This document shows positions 9,428 through 17,961 of a stretch of DNA of 64,000 nucleotides, piece after piece; the stretch's first letter is position 1; every line of letters starts with the position of its first letter. The stretch lies in NCBI RefSeq assembly GCF_000332275.1, contig NZ_CM001776.1, positions 248,001 through 312,000 of the forward strand. The letters are read 5' to 3'. The position numbers and the translations under genes are program-made. A model generated the notes under the pieces. It saw only the letters and a list, made by a program, of their open reading frames with translations. It searched no databases and had not been told where the DNA came from. This DNA comes from Synechococcus sp. PCC 7336 (GTDB taxonomy: Bacteria; Cyanobacteriota; Cyanobacteriia; Thermostichales; PCC-7336).

Positions 9428-9676
9428 ATGACGACGGAGCGCGAGTATCAAGAAGGTCAAGATCGCATTCGCCGAGCCCAAGGGCGCCGAGAGTACTTGC
9501 GGCGCAATCAATCGTCCTTCAACCTCCAGCGCTCCTTCCAGCCAACGAACAGCTTTTACCAGTACATTCCTTGGGTCTTCGGGGCAATCGTTTTTCTCGC
9601 GATCGCAGCCAAACTCGCCCCCGTCTTACTCGAACGCTCCGAAGCTCCTGCCAACCGTGTCGAACAGCGAAGATAG
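9428..9676 (+). CDS. Small single-pass membrane protein of unknown function
   Basis: 82 residues. The N-terminal half is strongly charged and basic (EGQDRIRRAQGRREYLRRN). One membrane segment follows at about residues 46-66 (YIPWVFGAIVFLAIAAKLAPV), with a short polar tail. I do not recognise a family. The charge pattern predicts the N-terminus in the cytoplasm. It starts about 170 bp after the right end of the IS element. The open frame is modest in length, but the ordered basic-TM-polar layout supports a real gene. Confidence 0.55.
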   Translation: MTTEREYQEGQDRIRRAQGRREYLRRNQSSFNLQRSFQPTNSFYQYIPWVFGAIVFLAIAAKLAPVLLERSEAPANRVEQRR

Positions 9677-9754
9677 CGACGAAATATTGCAAGTCTTAAA
9701 AAAGTATTAATTTTTCAGGGTATTCTCGATGTATCGCGAGAGGGTCGAGTCCCC

Positions 9755-9969
9755 ATGAGTGATGCCGAATTTGCATCCTGTTTGCGACTGCTGGAAACGC
9801 GGTTTTCCGATCCCGACTGGATTGAAGACCCAGACTGCATTACCGCGCTTCTATATTGCTGCACGGCAAAGATGTGGAAAGTTTGCTGCCAGTGGCAGTT
9901 GACTTGGCAGTGCGACTAGCAGAGCGATCGCCCTTTGCCAACAGAACTCCCCGCTGCCGAAACATCTAG
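9755..9969 (+). pseudogene. Frameshifted short hypothetical gene
   Basis: From ATG 9755 the frame gives MSDAEFASCLRLLETRF and so on to ITALLY, then becomes Cys/Trp-rich and stops at once. In the frame two bases on, near 9850, it continues sensibly as LLHGKDVESLLPVAVDLAVRLAERS and stops at 9967-9969, overlapping the stop of the convergent pgeF gene. A single indel explains this. I do not recognise the family. Confidence 0.5.
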
Positions 9970-10733
9970 GAGCTCGCCAGCCCAATGCCGGACCACTGCA
10001 CGGGACTGGGAGGATCTTGCAGGCGACGATAAGAGAAAAAGTTGTGGCGATCGCGGTAGGTACAGTGGGGGCTAATACTGATCTGTTCTGCCAAAACCCC
10101 CAGGGTCAAAAGCTGAAGGGCGATCGCCGAGCGCAGATCTAACCGAATTTTGTCGGGCAATTCATCTGGATAGGTGACGGGGGGAATCCCTGCACCCACG
10201 GGGATGGAATCGGATCGATCGCCATGAGGGAGAACCTGCAAAACGCGATCGGCCACTTCCCTCGACACTTGGTAGATAGAGCCGGAAATCGCCGGTCCTA
10301 AGGCCACTTTTAGATCGGCGATCGCCACGCCGCGTTCTAAAAAGGCTGCAATGGCTTTAGGCGCAATTTGGGCGGCAGTGCCGCGCCAGCCGGAGTGGAT
10401 GGCACAGACGCGATCGGGATGGGCAATCAGGATGGGGACGCAGTCTGCCGATCGCACCCAAACAGAATCACCGTTTGTCTCAGTGGCGAGGGCATCGGCT
10501 TCAGCTCCGATATCGCGATCGCGTTCGGTCCACAACAGGCGATCGCCGTGAACTTGCACGGCCCAAGCCGCGCGATCGCTGGGCAAGCCCAACTGCACCG
10601 GTGCCAGCGCGTCGGCTTTTTGGGGATAGCTGTGGCAACTGCTAAATGCATGGGGCCAGTCCTGCAAGAGTCGGCAGGTGAGCCAGCGGCAGCCATCTGC
10701 TTCGTGCCAAGTCCAGTCAGTTTCGTTTAGCAT
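9966..10733 (-). CDS. pgeF: Peptidoglycan editing factor / polyphenol oxidase family (YfiH, PgeF)
   Basis: 255 residues from the ATG at 10733. This ATG overlaps the TAA of the glycerate kinase gene (ATGCTAA), so translation is probably coupled; an upstream in-frame start at 10790 would overlap by 64 bp. Seen: HAFSSCHSY near the N-terminus, QVHGDRLLW, ADALAT, the metal-binding VRSADCVPILI, AIHSGWRGT and the ISPHCTYRD end with its Cys and His. These are the conserved residues of the laccase-domain family. Known in E. coli PgeF: removal of L-Ser mis-incorporated into peptidoglycan stem peptides. Acts in the cytoplasm. Confidence 0.9.
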   Translation of the reverse strand: MLNETDWTWHEADGCRWLTCRLLQDWPHAFSSCHSYPQKADALAPVQLGLPSDRAAWAVQVHGDRLLWTERDRDIGAEADALATETNGDSVWVRSADCVPILIAHPDRVCAIHSGWRGTAAQIAPKAIAAFLERGVAIADLKVALGPAISGSIYQVSREVADRVLQVLPHGDRSDSIPVGAGIPPVTYPDELPDKIRLDLRSAIALQLLTLGVLAEQISISPHCTYRDRHNFFSYRRLQDPPSPVQWSGIGLASS

Positions 10734-11890
10734 TCGTTTGACAATTGCTGACCCAAGCGAATTAACTGAGCGATTTGGCGAGCGCTCCACTGCAGGTGCG
10801 CGGCGGCATTGTCGAGGGCAACCCCCACGCGCATCGGAGCGGGCACAGCATCCATCAAGGCCCTTGCCCCCATCTGTTCCAAGGCTCCCAGTTCGTCAAT
10901 TGCCACACATCCCGATAGCACAATGGCCGGGATTCTACGATCTGCAGCCTGACGCAACACGCCACTCACCACCTTACCGCCTGCCGTTTGGCGATCGCTG
11001 CGCCCCTCCCCCGTGACGATCAAATGGGCTCCCGCAAGACGATCGGCCAGTCCCACCGCAGCCATCACGCAATCAACTCCAGCAGAAAATTCAGCCCCCA
11101 AGCAGGCCAGCGCAAATCCCAATCCGCCAGCCGCCCCCGCCCCGGGTGCTGCGACTAAATCAGCTCGGTCTGCCGCTGTCGCCCAGCATTGCATACCTGC
11201 CTCTAGCTGCTCCACCATTGCCGAATTGGCTCCTTTTTGCGGGCCAAAGATCCTCGCAGCTCCCAACTCTCCCAAGAGGGGATTGGTCACGTCACTGGCA
11301 ATTTTCAGCTTGACAGCTTGTGGGTGCGAGGGCTGGAAGCGGGCGGGCGAGGTTGTCCAATCGACAGCCGCAATCGTCTGTAGTCCTCGACCGCCACGGG
11401 CAACGGGCTTGCCAGCAGCGTCGGTAATGGCAATCCCTAGCGCCTGCAAACACCCCACGCCCCCATCGACGGTGGCAGTGCCCCCCAATGTCAGCCAGAT
11501 CGTCTCGACGGTGGGCGATCGCAACACCCAATCCACGAGCTGCCCCAAACCATAGCTCGTTGCCAGCAGCGGATTGCGCTCTCGATGAGTTAGCAACTCC
11601 AGCCCCGTCGCCTGCGCCGCCTCCACGATCGCCGTGCGCCCGCCATCTACCCAGCCAATTCTCCCCTGCACCGGACGTCCCAGCGGATCGCAACAGTCGA
11701 TGTTTTCCCAGGTGCCCTCGCAAGCGTCCACCCAAATACGGGCGGTGCCCTCCCCACCATCGGCCAGCGGCACGCAATCGATCTCTAGCTCCGGCCAGCC
11801 CTGCTGGAGCCCGCGCGCGATCGCCTCTGCCGCTGCCCGTGCAGACAGCGAGCCCTTAAACGAGTCGGGGGCGACAACGACCTTCACCAA
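10727..11890 (-). CDS. glxK: Glycerate kinase (GlxK/GarK type)
   Basis: 387 residues. The N-terminus MVKVVVAPDSFKGSLSA and LADGGEGTARIWVDA, then WLTLGGTATVDGGVGCLQALG and LIVTGEGRSDRQTAGGK, match the class II glycerate kinase family of about 370-380 residues. Reaction: ATP-dependent phosphorylation of D-glycerate, which in cyanobacteria belongs to photorespiratory glycolate salvage. The product class (2- or 3-phosphoglycerate) cannot be told from sequence. Its stop overlaps the start of pgeF by 7 bp, so the two form an operon. Confidence 0.92.
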   Translation of the reverse strand: MVKVVVAPDSFKGSLSARAAAEAIARGLQQGWPELEIDCVPLADGGEGTARIWVDACEGTWENIDCCDPLGRPVQGRIGWVDGGRTAIVEAAQATGLELLTHRERNPLLATSYGLGQLVDWVLRSPTVETIWLTLGGTATVDGGVGCLQALGIAITDAAGKPVARGGRGLQTIAAVDWTTSPARFQPSHPQAVKLKIASDVTNPLLGELGAARIFGPQKGANSAMVEQLEAGMQCWATAADRADLVAAPGAGAAGGLGFALACLGAEFSAGVDCVMAAVGLADRLAGAHLIVTGEGRSDRQTAGGKVVSGVLRQAADRRIPAIVLSGCVAIDELGALEQMGARALMDAVPAPMRVGVALDNAAAHLQWSARQIAQLIRLGQQLSNEC

Positions 11891-11920
11891 ATCTGCCTCG
11901 TGTCAGCTTCCACGTTCTCT

Positions 11921-12637
11921 CTAGGCGATCGCCTCATTGGGGGCGGCCATCTGGGCTAACTTATCCAAATCGCGGTTGGCTCCAATCAGCACCACCACAT
12001 CCCCATCCTGGATTGTATCGCTGGGTAAAGGATTGACATTGAACTGACTGTCGTGCTGAATTGCCAATACGCTGACACCATAGCGTGCCCGCAAATTGAG
12101 TTCCTGGAGGGGCTTGTCGGCGAGTGAGTGGGGAGCCACCATTTCCACAATGCTGTGTTCGGTATCCAGTTCTAGAGATTCCAGTAAACCTGTGGCGGTC
12201 AGCCGCAAGGCCAGAGTCCGTCCCATTTCTGCTTCGGGGTATACCACCTGATCGGCTCCGACTTTTGACAAGACCTCGCCGTGGATGGTGGAGACCGCTT
12301 TAGCAATAATGCGGTGGCAGCCCAACCCCTTGACATTGAGGGTGGCCAGAACGCTTTCGGCAAAGTAGTTGCCAATGGCAATCACCACCAGACCGAAAGC
12401 TTCGATTCCCGCCTGTTTGAGGGCAATGGGATCGGTGGCATCCAGCTGAACGATCTGGGTGGCGATGTTATTGCTGCTGGCACAGTTGACTCGATCTTCG
12501 TCTGCATCAACCGCCAACACCTCGTATCCCACTTGATAAAAGGTACGGGCCACAGAGGTGCCGAAGCGGCCCAAGCCAATTACGGCGACTTGTTTGTTTT
12601 GGTTGCGGTTAAACCAGCTAGAGAAGGCAGTTGCCAT
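11921..12637 (-). CDS. ktrA: RCK/TrkA-type potassium channel regulatory protein
   Basis: 238 residues. The Rossmann glycine motif VIGLGRFGTS is at residues 19-28, followed by AVDADEDRVN. The RCK-N domain extends to about 140 and a RCK-C (TrkA-C) domain fills the rest (LNLRARYGVSVLAI, then DTIQDGDVVVLIGANRDL). This is the size and layout of KtrA, the cytosolic NAD(H)/ATP-binding ring that gates KtrB in cyanobacteria and Bacillus. The membrane subunit gene is not in this window. It lies 143 bp downstream of alaS on the same strand. Confidence 0.88.
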   Translation of the reverse strand: MATAFSSWFNRNQNKQVAVIGLGRFGTSVARTFYQVGYEVLAVDADEDRVNCASSNNIATQIVQLDATDPIALKQAGIEAFGLVVIAIGNYFAESVLATLNVKGLGCHRIIAKAVSTIHGEVLSKVGADQVVYPEAEMGRTLALRLTATGLLESLELDTEHSIVEMVAPHSLADKPLQELNLRARYGVSVLAIQHDSQFNVNPLPSDTIQDGDVVVLIGANRDLDKLAQMAAPNEAIA

Positions 12638-12779
12638 GTTGAGTGTTTGAGTATCGAGGGTTTGAGCGGAGAGTCGGGCGTTGTCCGAATCGCGGCTGCC
12701 GCATATTGGGTGTCTGCGATCGAGTATGCCCGATTGAATTCGAGATGTGCGATTGCTGGCACTCTCAAGCGCGAATCGA

Positions 12780-15416
12780 TTATCCCGAGAGTGCCTCGAA
12801 CAGTTGGGTGCGGGCGGCTTCTAACGCCTCGGGAAGTTTGCTGGCATCGCGCCCGCCCGCTTGGGCGAAGTTGGGTCGTCCGCCACCGCCACCCCCTGTC
12901 AGCTTGGCGATCGCCCCAATAAATTTACCTGCTTGCAATCCCGCTTGGTTCGCACCCGGACTAAAGGCTGCCACCCAAGCCACTTTTCCAGCGGCGGGGG
13001 CCGATCCGAGCACCACCGCCCCTTCTCCGAGTTTTTGCAGCAGGGTGCTGGCAGCAGATTTGAGGGCTTCGGCTTCGGCTCCGGGCAATTCCGCCACGAT
13101 CGCCTGAAAGTTGCCGATGGTTTGGGCTTCGCCCAGTAGGGATGTGGCACTGGCGATCGCCAACTCGCTTTTCAGTTGGGCCACTGCTTTTTGAGCGGCT
13201 TTTAACTCCTCTTGCAGGGCGTTGACGCGAGCGGGAATTTCCTGCGGCTTGGCCTTGAATTTGGCGGTGAGTTCCTTCACGACAGCATCGCGTTCGTTGA
13301 CGTAGGGCAATACTGCCGGACCGGCCACCGCTTCAATCCGGCGCACGCCAGCGGAGACCCCCGCTTCGGAGACAATTTTGACGACACCAATCTCGGCAGT
13401 GTTGGCAACGTGGGTGCCGCCACACAATTCCATCGAGACACCGGGCACGTCGATGACGCGCACCACTTCGCCATATTTTTCGCCGAACATCGCCACCGCA
13501 CCCTTTGCTTTAGCTTCCGCAATCGGCATTTCGGCTATTTGGGTGTTGTGGGCTTCGCCAATCCAGGCATTCATCAGAGCCTCGACTTGCTGCACCTGCT
13601 CGGGGGTGAGAGCCTTGGGACTATTGAAGTCAAACCGCAGGCGATCGAAGGCCACCAGCGAACCGGCTTGGGAAATGCTGTCGTCCACGATCGACTTGAG
13701 GGCGGCTTGCAGCAGGTGGGTGGCGGTGTGGTGAATCTGAGCGCCGCGACGACAGGTGCGATCGATCGTCGCTGTGAGGCGATCGCCGGTTTTCAAGCTG
13801 CCGCGCTCCACCCGTCCGAAATGGATAAAGACATCCTCCTGCTTTTGAACATCCTCAACCCGCACCACGCGATCGCCCCCGAGTAGATAGCCGCGATCGC
13901 CGATCTGACCGCCCGATTCTGCGTAGAAGGGGGTTTGGTCCAGTATCACTTGCACTTCAGCTCCGGCGCTCGCAGAAGAGACAGTTTCGCCATTGGATAG
14001 AATGGCCGCGACGGTGGCTTCAGAAGAGGGGGCCGTATAGCCTAAAAACTCTGTGGGTTCTAGCTCTCGGGCCAATTTCTCCAGCGATCCTTGCACCGTC
14101 AAGTCAATGGTTTGCAGCGCCTCTTTCGATCGCTTCTGCTGTTCGATCATTTCGGCCTCAAAGCCCAGCGTATCGACCGCCAATCCGTGCTCTGCTGCCG
14201 TTTCCTGCGTCAGTTCCAACGGGAAGCCGTAGGTGTCGTAGAGGATAAAGGCATCTCGGCCCTCAATTTTTTTGTGCTTTTGAGTGCGGGGACTAACCAG
14301 GATCTCGGCCAGCAGCTTTTCGCCCCGTTCGAGGGTGTTGCGGAACTGCTCCTCTTCTCGCTGCAGCTCGGCTTTGATGGCATCGGCTTTGGTGCGGACG
14401 TGGGGGTAAGCATCTTCGAATAGGGCGATCGCCGTTTCTGCCACTGCGGGGACGAACTCGCGATCGATGCCAATCCGCCGTCCGTGGCGGACCACGCGGC
14501 GAATCAAGCGACGCAGAACGTAGCCGCGACCGCCGCGATCGGCCGTAATCCCGTCCGCAATCATATGAATGGCCGAGCGGACGTGATCGCCAATCACTTT
14601 GAGGGAGACTTTGACATTCTCCTCGCTGCTGTCGTAATCGATGCCAGCAATCTCTGCTGCTGCCTGCACAATTGGGAAGACTAGATCCGTTTCGTAGTTG
14701 TTCGGCACCCCTTGCAGCACCTGCGCCATCCGCTCCAGCCCCATGCCGGTGTCGATATTTTGCTTCTCGAGGGGTGTCAGCGTTCCTTCGGCATCTCGAT
14801 TCAATTCCATGAAAACGAGATTGTAGATTTCTAAAAAGCGGGAGTCGTCTTCTAGATCGATGTCGCCATCCCCCAACTCTGGCTTGAAATCGTAATAGAT
14901 CTCGGAGCAGGGGCCACAGGGACCGGTGGGGCCGGAAGCCCAAAAATTATCGGCTTCATCCATACGGCGAATGCGCTGTTCGGGAACGCCGATCCGGTCT
15001 CGCCAAATGGCGTAGGCATCGTCATCGTCGCGGAAGACGCTCACCACTAGGCGTTCGGGGGGCAGGCTATATTCTTTTGTGACCAGTTCCCAAGCCCAAG
15101 CGATCGCCTCTGGCTTGAAATAATCGCCAAAGCTGAAGTTGCCCAGCATCTCGAAGAAGGTGTGATGGCGAGCGGTCCGCCCCACATTCTCGATGTCGTT
15201 GGTGCGAATGCATTTCTGCGAGCTGGTCGCCCGAGGCACTTCCGCCGCTTTTTGGCCCAAGAAGATCGGCTTGAAGGGCAGCATTCCGGCGATGGTCAGC
15301 AGCACGGTGGGGTCTTCCGGTACCAGCGAGGCACTCGGCATCACCTTGTGGCCGCGCTCGGCGAAAAAGTTGAGAAATGTCTGACGAATTTCGTTACCGC
15401 TCAGCGATCGCAACAT
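12780..15416 (-). CDS. alaS: Alanyl-tRNA synthetase
   Basis: 878 residues, normal for bacterial AlaRS. The catalytic class II core is at the N-terminus ([19 protein letters not shown], then [20 protein letters not shown]). [16 protein letters not shown] and the tRNA-recognition domain follow. The editing domain has [13 protein letters not shown] (zinc/editing His) and CGGTHVANT. The C-terminal C-Ala domain carries [15 protein letters not shown]. Function: charging of tRNA-Ala and clearance of Ser/Gly mischarging. All motifs are intact. Confidence 0.97.
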   Translation of the reverse strand: MLRSLSGNEIRQTFLNFFAERGHKVMPSASLVPEDPTVLLTIAGMLPFKPIFLGQKAAEVPRATSSQKCIRTNDIENVGRTARHHTFFEMLGNFSFGDYFKPEAIAWAWELVTKEYSLPPERLVVSVFRDDDDAYAIWRDRIGVPEQRIRRMDEADNFWASGPTGPCGPCSEIYYDFKPELGDGDIDLEDDSRFLEIYNLVFMELNRDAEGTLTPLEKQNIDTGMGLERMAQVLQGVPNNYETDLVFPIVQAAAEIAGIDYDSSEENVKVSLKVIGDHVRSAIHMIADGITADRGGRGYVLRRLIRRVVRHGRRIGIDREFVPAVAETAIALFEDAYPHVRTKADAIKAELQREEEQFRNTLERGEKLLAEILVSPRTQKHKKIEGRDAFILYDTYGFPLELTQETAAEHGLAVDTLGFEAEMIEQQKRSKEALQTIDLTVQGSLEKLARELEPTEFLGYTAPSSEATVAAILSNGETVSSASAGAEVQVILDQTPFYAESGGQIGDRGYLLGGDRVVRVEDVQKQEDVFIHFGRVERGSLKTGDRLTATIDRTCRRGAQIHHTATHLLQAALKSIVDDSISQAGSLVAFDRLRFDFNSPKALTPEQVQQVEALMNAWIGEAHNTQIAEMPIAEAKAKGAVAMFGEKYGEVVRVIDVPGVSMELCGGTHVANTAEIGVVKIVSEAGVSAGVRRIEAVAGPAVLPYVNERDAVVKELTAKFKAKPQEIPARVNALQEELKAAQKAVAQLKSELAIASATSLLGEAQTIGNFQAIVAELPGAEAEALKSAASTLLQKLGEGAVVLGSAPAAGKVAWVAAFSPGANQAGLQAGKFIGAIAKLTGGGGGGRPNFAQAGGRDASKLPEALEAARTQLFEALSG

Positions 15417-15488
15417 GGGAATTCAATAGGGTTGTGGTCTTTATATTCTGTCATTTCTGTGTCGCTCTACGCTGAGGGATTGCGCAGG

Positions 15489-15854
15489 CTAGGGACGAGT
15501 GATGGCGACGCTGACTCGACCGCTGAAATCGGGGATGGGGGGGTTGAGTTTAGTCAGGCTGACGCGCACCCGCCCGGCTTTGGAGGTTTGGAGGGCGAGA
15601 ATAGCGATCGCCTCCGCCAGTGCCTCAATCAACTTAAACTTGCTCTGTTGCACCGATTGCTTGACTGCTCGGATGGTCTCTCCATAATCAATCGTGTCTT
15701 CTAGCTCGTCACTGCGGCCTGCGGCACTTAAATCTTTCCACAGCACCAAATCCACTTCGAACCACTGTCCCAATGCTTGTTCTTCTGGCAGATAGCCCGT
15801 ATAGCCATAGCAGCGGATTCCCGAGACGACAATTTTGTCTGCTTCTTTTGACAT
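15489..15854 (-). CDS. folB: Dihydroneopterin aldolase
   Basis: 121 residues. IVVSGIRCYGYTGYLPEEQALGQ is the FolB start with its substrate-binding loop and active Glu. DTIDYGETIRAV and LIEALAEAIA follow, and the end KLNPPIPDFSGRVSVAI holds the catalytic Lys region. Reaction: 7,8-dihydroneopterin to 6-hydroxymethyl-dihydropterin and glycolaldehyde in folate synthesis. The bases immediately upstream of its ATG (15855-15902) are duplicated 710 bp further upstream around a vapBC cassette, so the natural promoter region has been separated from the gene. Confidence 0.93.
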   Translation of the reverse strand: MSKEADKIVVSGIRCYGYTGYLPEEQALGQWFEVDLVLWKDLSAAGRSDELEDTIDYGETIRAVKQSVQQSKFKLIEALAEAIAILALQTSKAGRVRVSLTKLNPPIPDFSGRVSVAITRP

Positions 15855-15902
15855 GTTTGCCAGGGATGAGAGGGCGGTTTAATCGTCGGCGATCGCGATC
15901 GC
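15855..15902. repeat. 48-bp direct repeat, folB-proximal copy
   Basis: Starts at the base next to the folB ATG and matches 16613-16660 at all but two positions. The core is GATGAGAGGGCGGTTTAATC followed by GTCGGCGATCGCGATCGC. Together the two copies bracket vapBC. Confidence 0.95.
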
Positions 15903-15924
15903 AACGTCTACACTCGCTTCCGAC

Positions 15925-16323
15925 TTATGTCCACTGCTCGACCCGAAGACCTTCCACGCGAGCAAATTCACGCACGTTGTTGGTTGCCAGGGTCGCTCCA
16001 AGGCTGAGGGCGTGACCCGCAATCAATAAGTCGTTCCCTCCAATGGGCAAGCCTTTCCGTTTCAGTTGAGTTCGCACGCGCCCATAACAGCGTCCGGCCT
16101 CCGCATCAAAAGGCACGATCTCCAGAGGCAGTAGAAACCGCTCTAGTCGATCCAAATTTGCTGTCACTCGGGAACTATTTTCTATCCCAAAGCGCAACTC
16201 GGCATAGGTAATAGCCGAAATTCCAACCTCACTGATTGCATAGGAGCGCAGTCGCTGCAGCGGTTTCGGATTTTTGCGGTTAATTGCGTAGATGCAGATA
16301 TCTGTATCGAGCAGGATCTTCAT
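15925..16323 (-). CDS. vapC: VapC-type PIN-domain toxin
   Basis: 132 residues. MKILLDTDICIYAINRK gives the first PIN Asp. The second acidic site is in SAITYAELRFGIENS (Glu), and GNDLLIAGHALSLGATLATNNVREF gives the last Asp and the conserved TNN. Known role: Mg-dependent ribonuclease toxin, usually against tRNA or rRNA. Its start overlaps the stop of vapB by 4 bp. The pair sits inside the 48-bp direct repeats upstream of folB. Confidence 0.93.
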   Translation of the reverse strand: MKILLDTDICIYAINRKNPKPLQRLRSYAISEVGISAITYAELRFGIENSSRVTANLDRLERFLLPLEIVPFDAEAGRCYGRVRTQLKRKGLPIGGNDLLIAGHALSLGATLATNNVREFARVEGLRVEQWT

Positions 16324-16550
16324 ACAATTTGCTCGCGCTCTTGAGGAGGTCGTCGATCGCGTTCGAGATTCAAGTCATCGGGAAATTCCTCAAGGGCGTC
16401 AAACATAACTTGCCAGGGATCCTCCTTCGGCAAGAGGACAACAGCGTTCCCCAGTCGTTTGATTGCCACCTCATCACCAGAGAAGCGGTAGTTCTCGGGC
16501 AAGCGTACGGCTTGACTATTACCGATCGTGAAGAGTTTTACAGTTTCCAT
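16320..16550 (-). CDS. vapB: VapB-type antitoxin
   Basis: 76 residues from the ATG at 16550, chosen because GAGG lies 6-7 bases upstream; a GTG two codons earlier is also open. The N-terminal part ETVKLFTIGNSQAVRLPENYRF is the swapped-hairpin AbrB/SpoVT (VapB) DNA-binding fold. The C-terminal part is acidic then basic and would wrap around the toxin. Expected role: neutralise VapC and repress the operon. Confidence 0.9.
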   Translation of the reverse strand: METVKLFTIGNSQAVRLPENYRFSGDEVAIKRLGNAVVLLPKEDPWQVMFDALEEFPDDLNLERDRRPPQEREQIV

Positions 16551-16612
16551 TAGCACCTCAATGTGGATTGTATATGTTACATGGTTATATTTATAGCCCT
16601 TTCTCCTAAAAC

Positions 16613-16660
16613 GTTTGCAAGCGATGAGAGGGCGGTTTAATCGTCGGCGATCGCGATCGC
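16613..16660. repeat. 48-bp direct repeat, distal copy
   Basis: Second copy of the repeat at 15855-15902, same orientation, two mismatches near its left end. The 710 bp between the copies are vapBC and its promoter. Confidence 0.95.
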
Positions 16661-16697
16661 TAGGGCAAGCATCGAGTTACAGCCTCTGGTCTAGCCG

Positions 16698-16815
16698 CGA
16701 TCGAAGTAGATTTTGGGACGATCGCAACGCTCTTAGACACGATCGACGGACAATTTGGGGCGATCGAAAGACTTTGGGAAGCGATCGAAATGGATTTTGG
16801 GGCGATCGCAGTCTG
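16698..16815. repeat. 21-bp-period tandem repeat built on CGATCG
   Basis: CGATCG starts at 16698, 16719, 16740, 16761, 16782 and 16803, an exact 21-bp spacing over six units. Each core is followed by loosely conserved A/G-rich sequence ending TTTGGG in most units. The period is seven codons, so both strands give heptad-repeating open frames; neither looks like a convincing gene. The remaining sequence from 16551 to 17045 holds only this array, the 48-bp repeat and one MITE-like copy. Confidence 0.85.
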
Positions 16816-16899
16816 TAAATATGTTTCTCAGGCTGTTGCTGAGATTGCTGGAACCAAACTTCAAAATGGCATGGGTTTATCCCCCACAAATTTCCATAA

Positions 16900-16968
16900 C
16901 GCTGTTTCTCCCCTCGCCCTTGGGGAGAGGGACCGGGGGTGAGGGCCAAAACCATCGCACTCAAGTCG
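16900..16968 (-). repeat. Dispersed MITE-like repeat, copy B (partial)
   Basis: Read leftward: ACTTGAGTGCGATGGT, then GCCCTCACCCCCGGTCCC, the palindromic CTCTCCCCAAGGGCGAGGGG and GAGAAACAGC. This is the left half of the family; the right half is missing. Confidence 0.75.
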
Positions 16969-17045
16969 AGCGCGCCGAATTAGACCCGCATCGCAGCACT
17001 CATCAGTCCCCCCTAACCACATAGATTCCCCTCACGCCCCTCTCC

Positions 17046-17894
17046 TCATCGCCGCTGAGGTGACAGAGCTTGCGTCGGCACATTCGTTTGTAACAACATC
17101 TCCATACTGCCTTCACCCAAATTCAACACCCCCGGCACGGGCGACCCATTCTCCACCCAACCCTTCACCGCCTCCTGCAACACCACTGAATTTCCCGCTT
17201 CCGCTAGCGCCTCCGCCCGCAAGCGAATCGCTTCCGCCTCCCCCCTGGCCCGATTCACCGTGGCATTCGCCTCCTGCTCCGCCTCCTGTGCCCGAAAAGC
17301 CGCCTCCTGCGCCCGCTGCTGAGCCACCTGCTTCGCCTCGATCGCATTGTCATATTCATCCGAAAAATCGATATCGCTTAGAGTTAACGTGTTAATCAAC
17401 ACACCGTACTCCGACAACTCCTCACTCATTTGCGTACGAATCGTCTGCTCAATATTGGCCCGCTGACCCAAAAGGCGATCGATCGGAAATTGGGCGGTTT
17501 GGTTTTTGACCGAACTGACCAGTTCTCGACTAATAATTACAGCTTCCAAATTGGTCCGATTTCGCTGGGTACGGATAATCCCCGGAACGGCATTGGCATC
17601 CAACTGATAGCCCAAATTGACCGTCACCAGCACTGTCTGGGAATCGGAGGTGGCAGCACTCTCTCTCGCCAACGTGAGGCCGGTCACTTTAATGTTTTCG
17701 CACTCGAATCGCTCCAGAAAAGGAGTCCGCACATGCACTCCAGCCGTCATGACATCGTCCCCAATCTTGCCCAATCGCCGCACTGCACAAGCTTCGCCAT
17801 CCTGCACGATCTCAATGGGGTTCGCCACAAAGGCGATCGCCGCCAGCAGGGCAACAGAGGCCCCCCAGAAGATGTAACTGCGGTTTTCATTCAC
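17046..17894 (-). CDS. SPFH/band 7 (prohibitin-like) membrane protein
   Basis: 282 residues. One N-terminal membrane segment at residues 7-24 (YIFWGASVALLAAIAFVA). A band 7 domain follows (VRRLGKIGDDVMTAGVHVRTPFLERF, then LVTVNLGYQLDANAVPGIIRT). A long Ala/Glu/Arg-rich coiled coil at about 180-235 (QQRAQEAAFRAQEAEQEAN) and a short tail complete it. This is the prohibitin-like layout. Known roles of the family: membrane microdomains and modulation of membrane proteases such as FtsH. The specific partner is not visible here. Confidence 0.88.
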   Translation of the reverse strand: MNENRSYIFWGASVALLAAIAFVANPIEIVQDGEACAVRRLGKIGDDVMTAGVHVRTPFLERFECENIKVTGLTLARESAATSDSQTVLVTVNLGYQLDANAVPGIIRTQRNRTNLEAVIISRELVSSVKNQTAQFPIDRLLGQRANIEQTIRTQMSEELSEYGVLINTLTLSDIDFSDEYDNAIEAKQVAQQRAQEAAFRAQEAEQEANATVNRARGEAEAIRLRAEALAEAGNSVVLQEAVKGWVENGSPVPGVLNLGEGSMEMLLQTNVPTQALSPQRR

Positions 17895-17961
17895 GGGATA
17901 TTTCCTCGGAGTTCAAACGATGAGTCGGCAGAACTCTGCCTTCCCAGTTCTACTGCGTTTG

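Noticed and set aside
14293-14943. 216-codon frame on the alaS strand in another phase
   Set aside because: It lies wholly inside alaS, is Arg/Ser/Pro rich as expected for an off-frame reading of GC-rich DNA, and resembles no family.
16615-16818. Heptad-repeat protein gene read from the 21-bp array
   Set aside because: Both strands give similar open frames because of the period; there is no ribosome site and the start lies inside the 48-bp repeat.
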